Assembly (NCBI GenBank): GCA_943355025.1
Contig: CALRDW010000011.1
Span: 1-33,476, forward strand
Direction: 5' to 3'
From: Candidatus Magasanikiibacteriota bacterium
GTDB taxonomy: Bacteria; Patescibacteriota; Patescibacteriia; Magasanikbacterales; 2-02-FULL-50-9b
Length of the DNA: 33,476 nucleotides
The translations under genes and the position numbers were made by a program. Positions 1 to 8,003 of this stretch are shown here, piece by piece; within the stretch, counting starts at the first letter, position 1; each line of letters begins with the position of its first letter. The notes below the pieces were generated by a model. That model ran no database searches. It was not told the origin of the DNA and was given only the letters and a program-made list of their open reading frames with translations.

Positions 1-1
1 T

Positions 2-406
2 CATACGCAGAAGCAGTTCTCGGTTTCCTGCACAGCTCCTTCCAAGGATCTGTTGCCGGCGGAACTGCAAGTGCTGAATGTGCTCGGCTGCAAAGTCGAT
101 GTCACATTCACGAGCCAGGATGGTCTGGTTACAACCAAGTCCGCGCCTGACGCTGGTGCACTGATGATCGGAGCAAAAGACACCTGTCTCAAGCCCGCGA
201 GTGTCACGCTGCATCCGCGGCTATGCACAGACACTGATTGCAACACGGAATATCCAGCCAAGCTGGCGGCCGATGGCAAGTGGGTATCGATCATCGATCC
301 CACGAGTGTTGCGGAAGCAGTGCTCAAGCCCACGAAGCCAACGGCCACCGGCGGCCTCGTGTACCAGTTCCTTGGAACGCCGCTGACCTGCCAAGCTATC
401 GAATAG
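2..406 (+). CDS. C-terminal part of a secreted Cys-containing protein (5' end outside window)
   Basis: The frame is open from base 2 to TAG at 404-406, giving 134 visible residues. The ORF track starts it at a TTG (53), but the reading frame continues upstream without a stop, so the true start lies outside the window. Six cysteines are spread through the segment, two of them close together (RLCTDTDC), and there is no membrane segment. This suggests a disulfide-stabilised extracellular beta domain. I do not recognise the family. Codon choice resembles the next gene (many GCG, GGC, AAG, GAC), and both end in terminators, so it may be another surface or lipoprotein gene of the same class. That relationship is inferred from composition and position only. 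Confidence 0.6.
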   Translation, partial: HTQKQFSVSCTAPSKDLLPAELQVLNVLGCKVDVTFTSQDGLVTTKSAPDAGALMIGAKDTCLKPASVTLHPRLCTDTDCNTEYPAKLAADGKWVSIIDPTSVAEAVLKPTKPTATGGLVYQFLGTPLTCQAIE

Positions 407-434
407 ACTTGGTGCGGACACGGCGACGAATGCT

Positions 435-496
435 GACGACGCATATATTTTTTGGACAAAATCCTCAAAACATATGCGTCGTCGGCACCCTTTTTT
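435..496 (+). terminator. Rho-independent terminator after the partial gene
   Basis: A perfect 12-bp inverted repeat (435-446 gacgacgcatat, 472-483 atatgcgtcgtc) has a 25-nt loop that can pair further. It is followed by ggcaccc and T6 at 491-496. It lies 28 nt after the stop codon. Confidence 0.75.
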
Positions 497-637
497 CACA
501 AGTTAAATTGATCAATTGCTAAACGATTTCACAACGTGCGTTGCGAGCTCATTTGGCCAGTGATCCAGAGAATGATTCCAAGTCGGAGTTGTTTCAACGG
601 GTATGTGTGCCACAGCCGCAGCAGGTGCTGCGTTATC

Positions 638-642
638 GGAGG
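638..642 (+). promoter_or_regulatory. Shine-Dalgarno site GGAGG deciding the start at 648
   Basis: GGAGG lies 5 nt before the ATG at 648, while the longer ORF-track start at 603 has no such site. The rest of the 407-647 gap shows the terminator and a small gttg-ttt-caac hairpin at 590-600. I could not identify a convincing -35/-10 pair. Confidence 0.75.
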
Positions 643-647
643 ATCCC

Positions 648-2897
648 ATGCGCAACTCGCGCACCGGTTCGTTGTTTATTTCCTTGTTCCTGCTCGTAGC
701 TCTGACCGCTGTGGTTGGCTGCGCGACGGACAAAGCTGCACCGATTGCAGAAGGCCCCACGATTCAAACGTTCGGCCAACTGCAGTCAGCCCTTATTACT
801 TCCCCGGTCACGGGCGAGCCCCTCGAGGGCACGCTCGACGACGACTGCAAAGCACTTGGCTTCGGGGAAGATAATATCTTCTTCGCTCCGCGGCTTGCGT
901 GGGTGACGTACAACGGCAAAAAGATTCGCGCCTGCGCCATCAGTTTGAAGTTCGGCTTTCCGGGCTCAGACGGTTGTCAAATCGCGGATCCGCTTCAATC
1001 CTCAACCGACATCAAGTGCCCAGCCCTCACGCTGTGCACCACTGATAAAGGTTGTGGCAAAGATGCTGCTGATGTTTCGGGTAAATGCATGGGCCTCGTT
1101 TCGCTCGCGGGACAAGGTGTTTGCAACTATCCGGGCGCTTTGTGCACGAGCCCTGACAAGGGCGTGTGCGCGGGCACGGGTACGCAGGTGTGGAACGGCG
1201 CGAGCTTTGACTGCAATGCGCAGACAAAGTACAAGGCCGGTCAATTTGCGGAAGTGTGCGACGGGCTCGACAACAATTGCGACGGCAAGATCGATGAAAA
1301 CTTTCCAACTTTGGGACAAGCTTGTGACGGCGCGGATACAGATCTGTGCAAGAACGGCAAACTCCAATGCTCTGCTGATACCCTTTCGGTTGTCTGCGGC
1401 GCGGAAACAATCTCGAACATTGTCGATGTGTGCGACGGGCTCGACAACAATTGCGACGGCAAGATTGACGAATTGTTCGTTGATCTGGGCGTTGCATGCA
1501 ATGTCGGTATCGGTGCATGCAATCAAATTGGTAAAAAGCAGTGCACGTCAGATACCAAAGCAACGGAATGCAGTGTTGGTGCCGCAGCGCCAAAGGCAGA
1601 ATTTTGCAACGATGTCGACGACAATTGCGATGGCAAGGTCGACGAAGGTTGCGACAAAGACGCCGATGGTTACTGTGACAGCGCGCTCAACGTCATCGGC
1701 AAACCCGCCGCATGCCCGAAAGGGCCGGGCGATTGTAGCGACGATCCGAAGATCAAAAACAACGCAAACCTGTTCAATCCCGGCGCCACAGAAATGTGCG
1801 ATGGGCTCGACAACAATTGCGACGGGAAGATCGACGAGCCGTTCGCAAAATTGACGCTGGTTTGTTCAAAAGGTCTCGGCGCATGCAAAGCCGCGGGCGT
1901 GTACGTCTGTTCCGGCGACGGAACTGACGTTGCGTGCAACGCAAAAGACATTGCTCCGATCGCAGAAATCTGCGACGGCGCGCTCGATGAAAACTGCGAC
2001 GGAAAAATCGACGAAGGCTGTGATGCTGACGCCGATGGCTACTGCGCGGTTGGCATGACGCTTGCCAAGGACTTGTCCAAGGTGTGCGCCAAGGGCGGCG
2101 GCGATTGCGCGGCAAATGACTTAGGTGTTAACCCGGGCGCGGTCGAAATTTGCAACGACAAAGACGATAATTGCGATGGCAATATCGACGAAGGTTGCGA
2201 CGACGACGGCGACAAATACTGCGACGCAACCATGGTCGTGGTCGGGATTCCGAAAATCTGCCTGCTGACAACTTCGGGGCCGAAAACAGGGAAAGGCGAT
2301 GATTGTGACGACACAACGAACAAAGCAAACCCTGGTTTGCTCGAAGTGTGCGGCGACGGCATCGACAATAACTGCAACGGTGTCAAGGACGAAGCAGCAG
2401 CGTGCCAGCCGGGCGCGCCGGCAGCGGGGATTACGCTCAAATGCAACGTGAAGGACCAAGTCGTCGACTTCGCAGGCCAAGTTGGTCTCGCGAACAGCGT
2501 TGAGTTCTGGCAGTTTCCTGGAACGTTGGTGAGCAAGCCAACGCAATGGGATTTCGGCGGGAGCGAACGCGTCGCGGCGATTAGTGGCCTCACGAAAGGC
2601 AAGGCCTACCAGGTTTATCTTTCCTTTGCGCCTGACAGCGTCGAGAAAAGTTACTTGCAAGTCATGGTCGCTGCAGTTGCGACCGGCACTAAAGGTCCTG
2701 ATGCAGCGAGCAAAAACGGCGGAGCGCTCGACACCATGTCAGCGTTCATGCCAAAACTTGGCTTGATCGGGAAGACGTACTTTGTTGACTACGATTACAC
2801 CGAAGGCGTTGGTGGCACGAGCGATTCAGTTTGGATCGACACGCGCGCCACGGCCAAAAGCGTGAAGCTTCTGGTCTACGTCTGGTGTGAACTGTAG
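648..2897 (+). CDS. Secreted lipoprotein with seven MopE-type (putative metal-binding) repeats
   Basis: This 749-aa protein has a lipoprotein signal peptide with lipobox LTAVVGC at residues 19-25, so it should be lipidated and anchored outside the membrane. Seven repeats of the form CDGLDNNCDGKIDE lie near residues 203, 261, 318, 382, 439, 499 and 565. They match the Cu-binding_MopE/putative metal-binding family. Three also carry acidic D-x-D-x-DG runs (CDKDADGYC type) that could bind calcium. The last 150 residues form a separate domain without repeats. The start at 648 is chosen over 603 because of GGAGG and because the signal peptide then begins properly. The gene is visibly more GC-rich than the glycan genes that follow. 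The ligand and role are unknown. Such proteins are most familiar from Myxococcota-like bacteria. Confidence 0.85.
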   Translation: MRNSRTGSLFISLFLLVALTAVVGCATDKAAPIAEGPTIQTFGQLQSALITSPVTGEPLEGTLDDDCKALGFGEDNIFFAPRLAWVTYNGKKIRACAISLKFGFPGSDGCQIADPLQSSTDIKCPALTLCTTDKGCGKDAADVSGKCMGLVSLAGQGVCNYPGALCTSPDKGVCAGTGTQVWNGASFDCNAQTKYKAGQFAEVCDGLDNNCDGKIDENFPTLGQACDGADTDLCKNGKLQCSADTLSVVCGAETISNIVDVCDGLDNNCDGKIDELFVDLGVACNVGIGACNQIGKKQCTSDTKATECSVGAAAPKAEFCNDVDDNCDGKVDEGCDKDADGYCDSALNVIGKPAACPKGPGDCSDDPKIKNNANLFNPGATEMCDGLDNNCDGKIDEPFAKLTLVCSKGLGACKAAGVYVCSGDGTDVACNAKDIAPIAEICDGALDENCDGKIDEGCDADADGYCAVGMTLAKDLSKVCAKGGGDCAANDLGVNPGAVEICNDKDDNCDGNIDEGCDDDGDKYCDATMVVVGIPKICLLTTSGPKTGKGDDCDDTTNKANPGLLEVCGDGIDNNCNGVKDEAAACQPGAPAAGITLKCNVKDQVVDFAGQVGLANSVEFWQFPGTLVSKPTQWDFGGSERVAAISGLTKGKAYQVYLSFAPDSVEKSYLQVMVAAVATGTKGPDAASKNGGALDTMSAFMPKLGLIGKTYFVDYDYTEGVGGTSDSVWIDTRATAKSVKLLVYVWCEL
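1254..1831 (+). repeat. Near-identical DNA copies of the MopE repeat core
   Basis: The 38-bp segments at 1254-1291 and 1428-1465 are identical. A third at 1794-1831 differs at three positions. The other repeats are conserved mainly at the protein level. Conservation at synonymous sites suggests recent duplication or gene conversion. Confidence 0.8.
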
Positions 2898-2958
2898 CGA
2901 AACCCGTCGGCCGACAACGCCGAACCAGCCTCCCGTGAGAGAGACGTGTCTCATAACC

Positions 2959-3036
2959 AACCCTTGCAGAGTAACCGGTCACAGGATCCCACAAAGATCA
3001 ATCTGTGATACGAACTCTGCGAGGGTTCTTTTTTTT
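2959..3036 (+). terminator. Terminator after the MopE-repeat lipoprotein
   Basis: A 14-bp stem (2959-2972 with 3014-3027, one G-U wobble) encloses an inner stem tcacag/ctgtga (2979-2984, 3003-3008). It is followed by T8 at 3029-3036. The -10 box of the next gene begins three bases later. Confidence 0.8.
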
Positions 3037-3038
3037 GC

Positions 3039-3044
3039 TATACT
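3039..3044 (+). promoter_or_regulatory. -10 box TATACT for the leaderless 3054 operon
   Basis: TATACT in the context GCTATACTG sits 9 nt before the ATG at 3054, so transcription should begin at or just before the start codon. No -35 hexamer is evident because the terminator occupies that space. The same GCTATACTG context recurs at 28661 and 29209. Confidence 0.55.
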
Positions 3045-3053
3045 GTATTTGTT

Positions 3054-4427
3054 ATGGTGCGATCAGTTCTTCGTTCAATAGATTTTAAGTTAGTATTGAG
3101 CCTTGCGTGCGTTTCGGCGCTCAGCATTGGTGTATCTTTTTTTATTTCGTGGAGCGCAGTGGTCGTGCTCGCGATTGTTAGCTGTGCATATCTTGTATGT
3201 GTGCTGCGTCCAACGTGGGGCGTATACGCCCTTGCGTTTGCTGCACCGATGAGTGGGCTTGCGATTGATTTTTCGCAGAACCAAAGTTTAGCACGCGTAC
3301 CATACATTGGATCAATCAACGCGCCGCTCAGTGATTTTATCGCGCTGCTCCTGCTCGGCGCACTTGTTTTCCCTGCGCTTATGTGGCCGAGGCAGTTGAA
3401 TTGGCGTGCATTTATTAAAACACTGCCCATTTTTGTAGTGTGGACAGCTGCGTGCGCTGCCTCAGTTTATTTTACGGATGTTGTGTTTTTTGGAATTGCG
3501 ATCAAAGCATTTTTACGGCCAAATTTGTTTGTATATATCGGATTTATGGTACCGATTTTACTCATCGTACGGAGCCGACTTGAAATCGAACGCGCATTTC
3601 TTGCGTATGAAATCGCGGCGCTTTTTGGTGCGCTCCTCGGTTTTTCTTCGCTTGTGCTCGCTAACTCAATCGGGTTTGCACGTGTTCAACCAATCTCAAT
3701 TTTCGGGTTTGCACCATTCGGATACAACCATAATGTTTTAGCAGAAAGTTTGACCGCGATTATTCCATTCGCATGGTGGTGGGCTGAACGCGAGAAAGGG
3801 GAGCGCCGAAATTTTGGATTTATTGCCGCGAGTCTTATCACGGCCGCATCAATTTTAACCTTTTCACGAGCGGCCTGGATTGTTGTTACACTCCAGGGCG
3901 CGTGTTTGCTTTGGTGGCGCGTGCAGCACCGCGAACATCATGTTACGCCGTCACAGCGTCGATCATTTATTTTGGTTGCAACAGCGCTTGCTCTTGCTGT
4001 TGTATTATTTTTTGGATGGATTCAAAACACAGCGGTTGCAGAAAGTAGCGACGCAACGCGCAAAGATTTACTTGGAATTTCTGTGCTTTATTTTTTGCGC
4101 GCGCCGTGGTTTGGTCAGGGTCCGGGAACATTTGTGCCGCTCGTTGCTGAGACGACAGCTTTTCGGATGGACTATGTAGATCCACTCGACGCGCACGGCA
4201 TCATTCAAAAATTGATTACTGAAGTTGGTGCAATCGGTTTTCTCGTGTTTGTGTGGGCACTTGCGCTCGTCGTGTGTGCGCTATGGAAACGTCGACGCGA
4301 GTCGTTTGATTGGATGTTGCTCGTAACCGTGCTGTCGCTTTGGGCGTATCAATTATTTAATACGGGGTATTTTGATGCGAAAGTGTGGGTGATTATGGGC
4401 CTTGCCACAGCCGCTCTGCTGCTATGA
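3054..4427 (+). CDS. O-antigen ligase/polymerase-like membrane protein (Wzy/WaaL superfamily)
   Basis: This 457-aa polytopic membrane protein has about ten or more hydrophobic segments. The spacing of its main external loop and the motif DAHGIIQKLITEVGAIGF (about residues 378-395) resemble the Wzy_C region of O-antigen ligases and polymerases, where a His in the large loop is functionally important. Enzymes of this superfamily transfer or polymerise lipid-linked glycans on the outer face of the membrane. Unlike the four paralogues downstream it has no TPR tail. It is the first gene of an operon with two GT4 glycosyltransferases, overlapping the next gene by ATGA. There is no Shine-Dalgarno site, and the start fits a leaderless mRNA. 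Whether it is a polymerase, a ligase or a protein O-glycosyltransferase cannot be told from sequence. Confidence 0.8.
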   Translation: MVRSVLRSIDFKLVLSLACVSALSIGVSFFISWSAVVVLAIVSCAYLVCVLRPTWGVYALAFAAPMSGLAIDFSQNQSLARVPYIGSINAPLSDFIALLLLGALVFPALMWPRQLNWRAFIKTLPIFVVWTAACAASVYFTDVVFFGIAIKAFLRPNLFVYIGFMVPILLIVRSRLEIERAFLAYEIAALFGALLGFSSLVLANSIGFARVQPISIFGFAPFGYNHNVLAESLTAIIPFAWWWAEREKGERRNFGFIAASLITAASILTFSRAAWIVVTLQGACLLWWRVQHREHHVTPSQRRSFILVATALALAVVLFFGWIQNTAVAESSDATRKDLLGISVLYFLRAPWFGQGPGTFVPLVAETTAFRMDYVDPLDAHGIIQKLITEVGAIGFLVFVWALALVVCALWKRRRESFDWMLLVTVLSLWAYQLFNTGYFDAKVWVIMGLATAALLL

Positions 4428-5524
4428 AATTAAAATCTGTGAATGGGAAAAAAATAAAAATTGTACACATTATTCCAACGCTTCATCTTGGCGGAGCAGA
4501 ACGAATAATGCTCGACCTTGTGCGGTTTTCAAATTCTGAAATATATGAATGTGCGGTTATAACAATTGCTGACGGCGGGCCTCTTGAAGGCGAACTGCGT
4601 ACACTTGGCATTCCATATTATAGCTTGAAAAAAACAACAGATCTCGGACTCGGCATGCTTGTCGATTTAACGCGATTGCTCAACCGACTTGAGCCAGACA
4701 TCGTACATACACATTTATTTGGAGCGCATTTATGGGGACAGGTTGCGTCGCTGCTCAATCGTGTTCCAGTTATGATTGCCTCAGAACAAAATACTGATGT
4801 TGATCTCGGAGAATTGCGCCATCACATTAAAAAAGTTTTATCATTTGGTGCCGATGTTGTTGTTGCCGCGAGCGATGCAATACGAGAATTTTTAATGAAG
4901 CAAGAACACATTGCGGCGGAAAAAATTGTTGTTATTCGTAATGCGATTGATGTGTCTCGTTATTTGCACGTGCCTCCACCAAAGTTTGAAAAAGTTTTCA
5001 AACTTCTCGCGATCGGTCGGCTTGAGCCGCAAAAAGGCCACGACATTTTATTCGAAGCGTTGTCCCAGCTGCAAGATATTCCATGGGAACTCGCAATTGT
5101 TGGCGAAGGATCTTTGAGTGAAGATTTATCAAATCGTGCGGTGCTTCTTCACATTCATGATCGCGTAAATTTTGTGGGCAGTATATTGGATGTTGCGCCA
5201 CTCATTGCTGCGTGCGATGCGATTGTAATGCCGTCGCGCTGGGAAGGAATTGGGCTTGTTATTATGGAGGGAATGGCGGCAGCACGCCCCGTGATTGCTT
5301 CGCGTGTTGGTGGCATTCCTGAGCTGATCACACACGGAAAAACAGGTGCGCTTGTCACACCAGAAGACCCAAATCAACTCGCTGAAATGGTGCGCTGGGT
5401 TTGGGAGCATCCAGATCGCGCACGCGACCTTGGTGCAGCAGCACGAGAATTTGCTCGTACACACTGCGATGTGCGCGGCATGGTTAAAGAATATGAAAGA
5501 CTCTATGCGAATTTTATTAGTTAA
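4424..5524 (+). CDS. GT4-family glycosyltransferase
   Basis: This 366-aa GT-B fold enzyme has the N-terminal motif IPTLHLGGAER (acceptor side). Its C-terminal Rossmann half carries IGRLEPQKGHD and the nucleotide-sugar binding E-x7-E element EGIGLVIME, followed by VGGIPELI. These are typical of retaining GT4 cytoplasmic transferases that extend lipid-linked glycans. The ORF track begins upstream at 4385. The start at 4424 is preferred because ATGA overlaps the stop of the upstream ligase-like gene, a translational coupling arrangement, and because the protein then begins normally for the family. Its 3' end overlaps the next glycosyltransferase. The sugar specificity cannot be inferred. Confidence 0.88.
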   Translation: MKLKSVNGKKIKIVHIIPTLHLGGAERIMLDLVRFSNSEIYECAVITIADGGPLEGELRTLGIPYYSLKKTTDLGLGMLVDLTRLLNRLEPDIVHTHLFGAHLWGQVASLLNRVPVMIASEQNTDVDLGELRHHIKKVLSFGADVVVAASDAIREFLMKQEHIAAEKIVVIRNAIDVSRYLHVPPPKFEKVFKLLAIGRLEPQKGHDILFEALSQLQDIPWELAIVGEGSLSEDLSNRAVLLHIHDRVNFVGSILDVAPLIAACDAIVMPSRWEGIGLVIMEGMAAARPVIASRVGGIPELITHGKTGALVTPEDPNQLAEMVRWVWEHPDRARDLGAAAREFARTHCDVRGMVKEYERLYANFIS

Positions 5525-6707
5525 CAATTTTTTCTACGAAGTTGGTGGAATTGAACGCGTATTTTTTGCTGAGCGCGAACTTCTTCAGCATCACGGACAT
5601 GAAGTGATTGATTTTTCAACGCAGGATGTCCGCAATCATCCGTCGTCGCAGCAAGAATTTTTTGTTTCGAGTGTTGATTTTCAAACACGCGGAAACTTTT
5701 TTAAAAAAGCGATGCGGTTTTTTTATTCGCGCGAAGTTGATCGCGCACTCTCAAAATTAATTGAAGCTACGCGGCCCGATGTTGCACATATTCATGGCAC
5801 GTTTGATGTCTTGGGTCCAACAGTGATTCGCACGCTTCATCGTCATGGCGTGCGAATTATTTTTACCGCGCACGCATACAAATTAATTTGTCCGAATTGG
5901 AAATTATTTGCGCACGGACATGTTGACGAAGGATGTTTTGATCAACCGTTTCATGACGCGTGGAATAAATCGATACAAAATTCGTATATTAAAAGTTTTG
6001 GTGCGGCCGCCGCGTGGTGGTTGCACGAAACAGTGGGAACATTTGCTATGATTGATCGCATAATTTCGCCGAGCATTTTTTTGATAGAAAAACATGTTGA
6101 GCGCGGATGGCTACGAAGCAAATTTGTGCATGTGCCAAATCCGGTTGATATAAATAAATATTTGATTACCCGCGGTGAGGGCGCATATATTTTATTTGTT
6201 GGACGGCTCGTACCTGAAAAAGGAGTTGATATTTTAATTCATGCCGCGGTGCGATTTCCAGAAATTCCAGTCAAAATAATTGGAGACGGACCCGACGCTG
6301 AGCGTCTTGCGCGCATTGTTCATGATCGAGGCATTTCTAACGTTTCATTTCTTGGGCGGCGTTCGTCAGCGGATGTTAAGGAATTTATGCGCGGTGCGTT
6401 TGCGGTTATTATTCCGTCGATTTGGTATGAGAACGATTCTTTGTCTGTGCTTGAAGCTCAGGCCATGGGAAAAGTAGTGATCGCTTCTTATATTGGAGGC
6501 ATCCCCGAACAAATTCGTCATGGCGACACAGGACTTCTTTTTGAGGCGGGGAATCCCGAGGCGCTCGCAGAAATGGTTTTGCATGTTGCAGCACTCTCGC
6601 CGGAGGAGCGACACGTAATTGGCGTGCGAGCGCGCGGGTTTGTTGATGCAATTCGAAACCCAGAATTTTACTATGAGGCCTTAATGGATACGCTCGGAGC
6701 GGTCTAA
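5505..6707 (+). CDS. GT4-family glycosyltransferase
   Basis: This 400-aa GT-B glycosyltransferase starts MRILLVNNFFYEVGGIE, a common GT4 N-terminus with the glycine-rich acceptor loop. HIHGTFD and FTAHAYKLICPN lie in the N-terminal half. FVGRLVPEKGVD and the E-x7-E motif ENDSLSVLE, followed by IGGIPEQI, lie in the C-terminal half. The ORF track extends it to 5346, inside the preceding gene. I place the start at 5505, giving a 20-nt overlap with the previous coding region. An in-frame ATG at 5493 is an alternative. It is the last gene of the 3054-6707 operon. It probably adds a sugar to the same glycan as its neighbour, but donor and linkage are unknown. Confidence 0.87.
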   Translation: MRILLVNNFFYEVGGIERVFFAERELLQHHGHEVIDFSTQDVRNHPSSQQEFFVSSVDFQTRGNFFKKAMRFFYSREVDRALSKLIEATRPDVAHIHGTFDVLGPTVIRTLHRHGVRIIFTAHAYKLICPNWKLFAHGHVDEGCFDQPFHDAWNKSIQNSYIKSFGAAAAWWLHETVGTFAMIDRIISPSIFLIEKHVERGWLRSKFVHVPNPVDINKYLITRGEGAYILFVGRLVPEKGVDILIHAAVRFPEIPVKIIGDGPDAERLARIVHDRGISNVSFLGRRSSADVKEFMRGAFAVIIPSIWYENDSLSVLEAQAMGKVVIASYIGGIPEQIRHGDTGLLFEAGNPEALAEMVLHVAALSPEERHVIGVRARGFVDAIRNPEFYYEALMDTLGAV

Positions 6708-6769
6708 TTTTCGCTAAATTTAGTCAATAAAACGAGAAATTCGCACCTAAAGTTATCCCCGTGCGGGGG

Positions 6770-6798
6770 TTGACTTTCCGTCTCAAATGCTGTATTAT
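6770..6798 (+). promoter_or_regulatory. Consensus sigma-70-type promoter for the 6825 gene
   Basis: TTGACT (6770-6775), a 17-nt spacer and TATTAT (6793-6798) sit 26 nt before the ATG. A ccccg-tg-cgggg dyad (6757-6768) abuts the -35 box and could be an operator. Confidence 0.7.
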
Positions 6799-6824
6799 AC
6801 ACAGTTATCTTTTGGTATATACGT

Positions 6825-8003
6825 ATGCAAGACAAAAAACCAACAATCGCTTATATTGGCCAAAAAGGCGCTCCCGCACGATGGGGCGGCGTTGAGCGTT
6901 CGGCAGAAGAGCTGGCCGTTCGCATGGCGCGTGATGGGTACACTGTTATTGTGTATTGCCGCGAGTGGTATACCCAAAACACACCCGCGCAGTATCATGG
7001 CGTTGAGCTTGTATACACACCGTCATTTCGCACTAAGCATCTCGATACTATTTCGCACACCTTTTTTTCCCTCGTGCACGCGTTATATCGTCGCGCTGAT
7101 GTGATTCATTTTCAAGGAATTGGTCCAGCGCTTCTTGCGTGGATCCCGCGGCTTTTTGCACCACACACGAAAGTTTTGGTTACGTTTCACTGCCTTGATC
7201 GCAAATTAAAAAAATGGGGCCCGCTTTCGCGACTTGTGTTTTGGTTTGGCGAATTTGTAACCATGAATTGCGCGCACGAAGTTTTCGTGACATCGCGATT
7301 TCTTCAGGATTATTGTTGGCAGGTATGGCAGCGCGCACTCGTGTATTTACCGAACGGCGTTTTTGAAGATTCAAAAGAAAATATTTCGCCCGATATTCTT
7401 GCGAACTTTGGTGTTTCAGCGCAGAATTATTTTGTAGCGGTCGGCCGCTTCATGCAAGACAAAGCACAACACGAAACTATCGAGGCGTTTGTACGCATGA
7501 AGGATCGGGGCGGTGATGCAGTCGCAGACATTAAACTTGTGTTTATTGGTGACGCTGACGAGGGCGATTTTTATCGCGCGTCGCTTTTTGAACAAGCAGC
7601 GGGCCGTGATGACATTATTTTTGCCGGTAATCAAACAGGCGTTACTCTTAAAACACTGATGCGCTTTGCGTGCGGTGCTGTTGCGCCATCATATTCAGAA
7701 GGGATGCCGCTCGCCGTGCTTGAGCTCGCTGCGTTTAGTGTGCCACTCGTTTTGAGTGATATCCCGGCGCACCGCGAAATTTTTGGTGACGCATATGTGT
7801 ATTCACCGGTCGGCGATATCGAACGCATTTCTCGAAGTATGGAGATTATTGCGCGCAACTATGACGATGTTTCAATGGTCGCTCGCATTCAAGCAACACG
7901 TATTGCCCAGCACTATCGATGGGAAGTTATCGCGGCGCGTTACAATGTGAGCGTCACAGAACTTATCTCGGTCGGTATTCAAGGATTTCCGTCACAAGCG
8001 TAA
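6825..8003 (+). CDS. GT4-family glycosyltransferase (DUF1972/rhamnosyltransferase-like N-terminus)
   Basis: This 392-aa GT-B enzyme has the N-terminal motif IGQKGAPARWGGVER, typical of the GT4 subgroup whose N-terminal domain is called DUF1972 and which includes rhamnosyl- and galactosyltransferases of capsule pathways. HFQGIGPAL lies in the N-terminal half. AVGRFMQDK, the E-x7-E element EGMPLAVLE and SDIPAHREIF lie in the donor half. It is transcribed alone from the promoter at 6770 after a leader of about 20 nt without an evident Shine-Dalgarno site. Its stop codon abuts the stop codon of the convergent hydrolase gene, and its likely terminator lies inside that gene. The sugar specificity is not determinable. 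Confidence 0.88.
   Translation: MQDKKPTIAYIGQKGAPARWGGVERSAEELAVRMARDGYTVIVYCREWYTQNTPAQYHGVELVYTPSFRTKHLDTISHTFFSLVHALYRRADVIHFQGIGPALLAWIPRLFAPHTKVLVTFHCLDRKLKKWGPLSRLVFWFGEFVTMNCAHEVFVTSRFLQDYCWQVWQRALVYLPNGVFEDSKENISPDILANFGVSAQNYFVAVGRFMQDKAQHETIEAFVRMKDRGGDAVADIKLVFIGDADEGDFYRASLFEQAAGRDDIIFAGNQTGVTLKTLMRFACGAVAPSYSEGMPLAVLELAAFSVPLVLSDIPAHREIFGDAYVYSPVGDIERISRSMEIIARNYDDVSMVARIQATRIAQHYRWEVIAARYNVSVTELISVGIQGFPSQA

Noticed and set aside
1002-1854. Long alternative ORFs (1002-1526 and 1027-1593 minus, 1054-1854 plus)
   Set aside because: They are shadows of the MopE-repeat gene. Their compositions (Arg/Ser/Cys-rich) are artefacts of the repeated GAC/AAC/TGC codons, and the main frame has a signal peptide and repeats.
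6708-6769. Terminator after the 5505 glycosyltransferase
   Set aside because: Only a short ctaaatttag palindrome and the ccccg-tg-cgggg dyad are present, with no T-tract following either.
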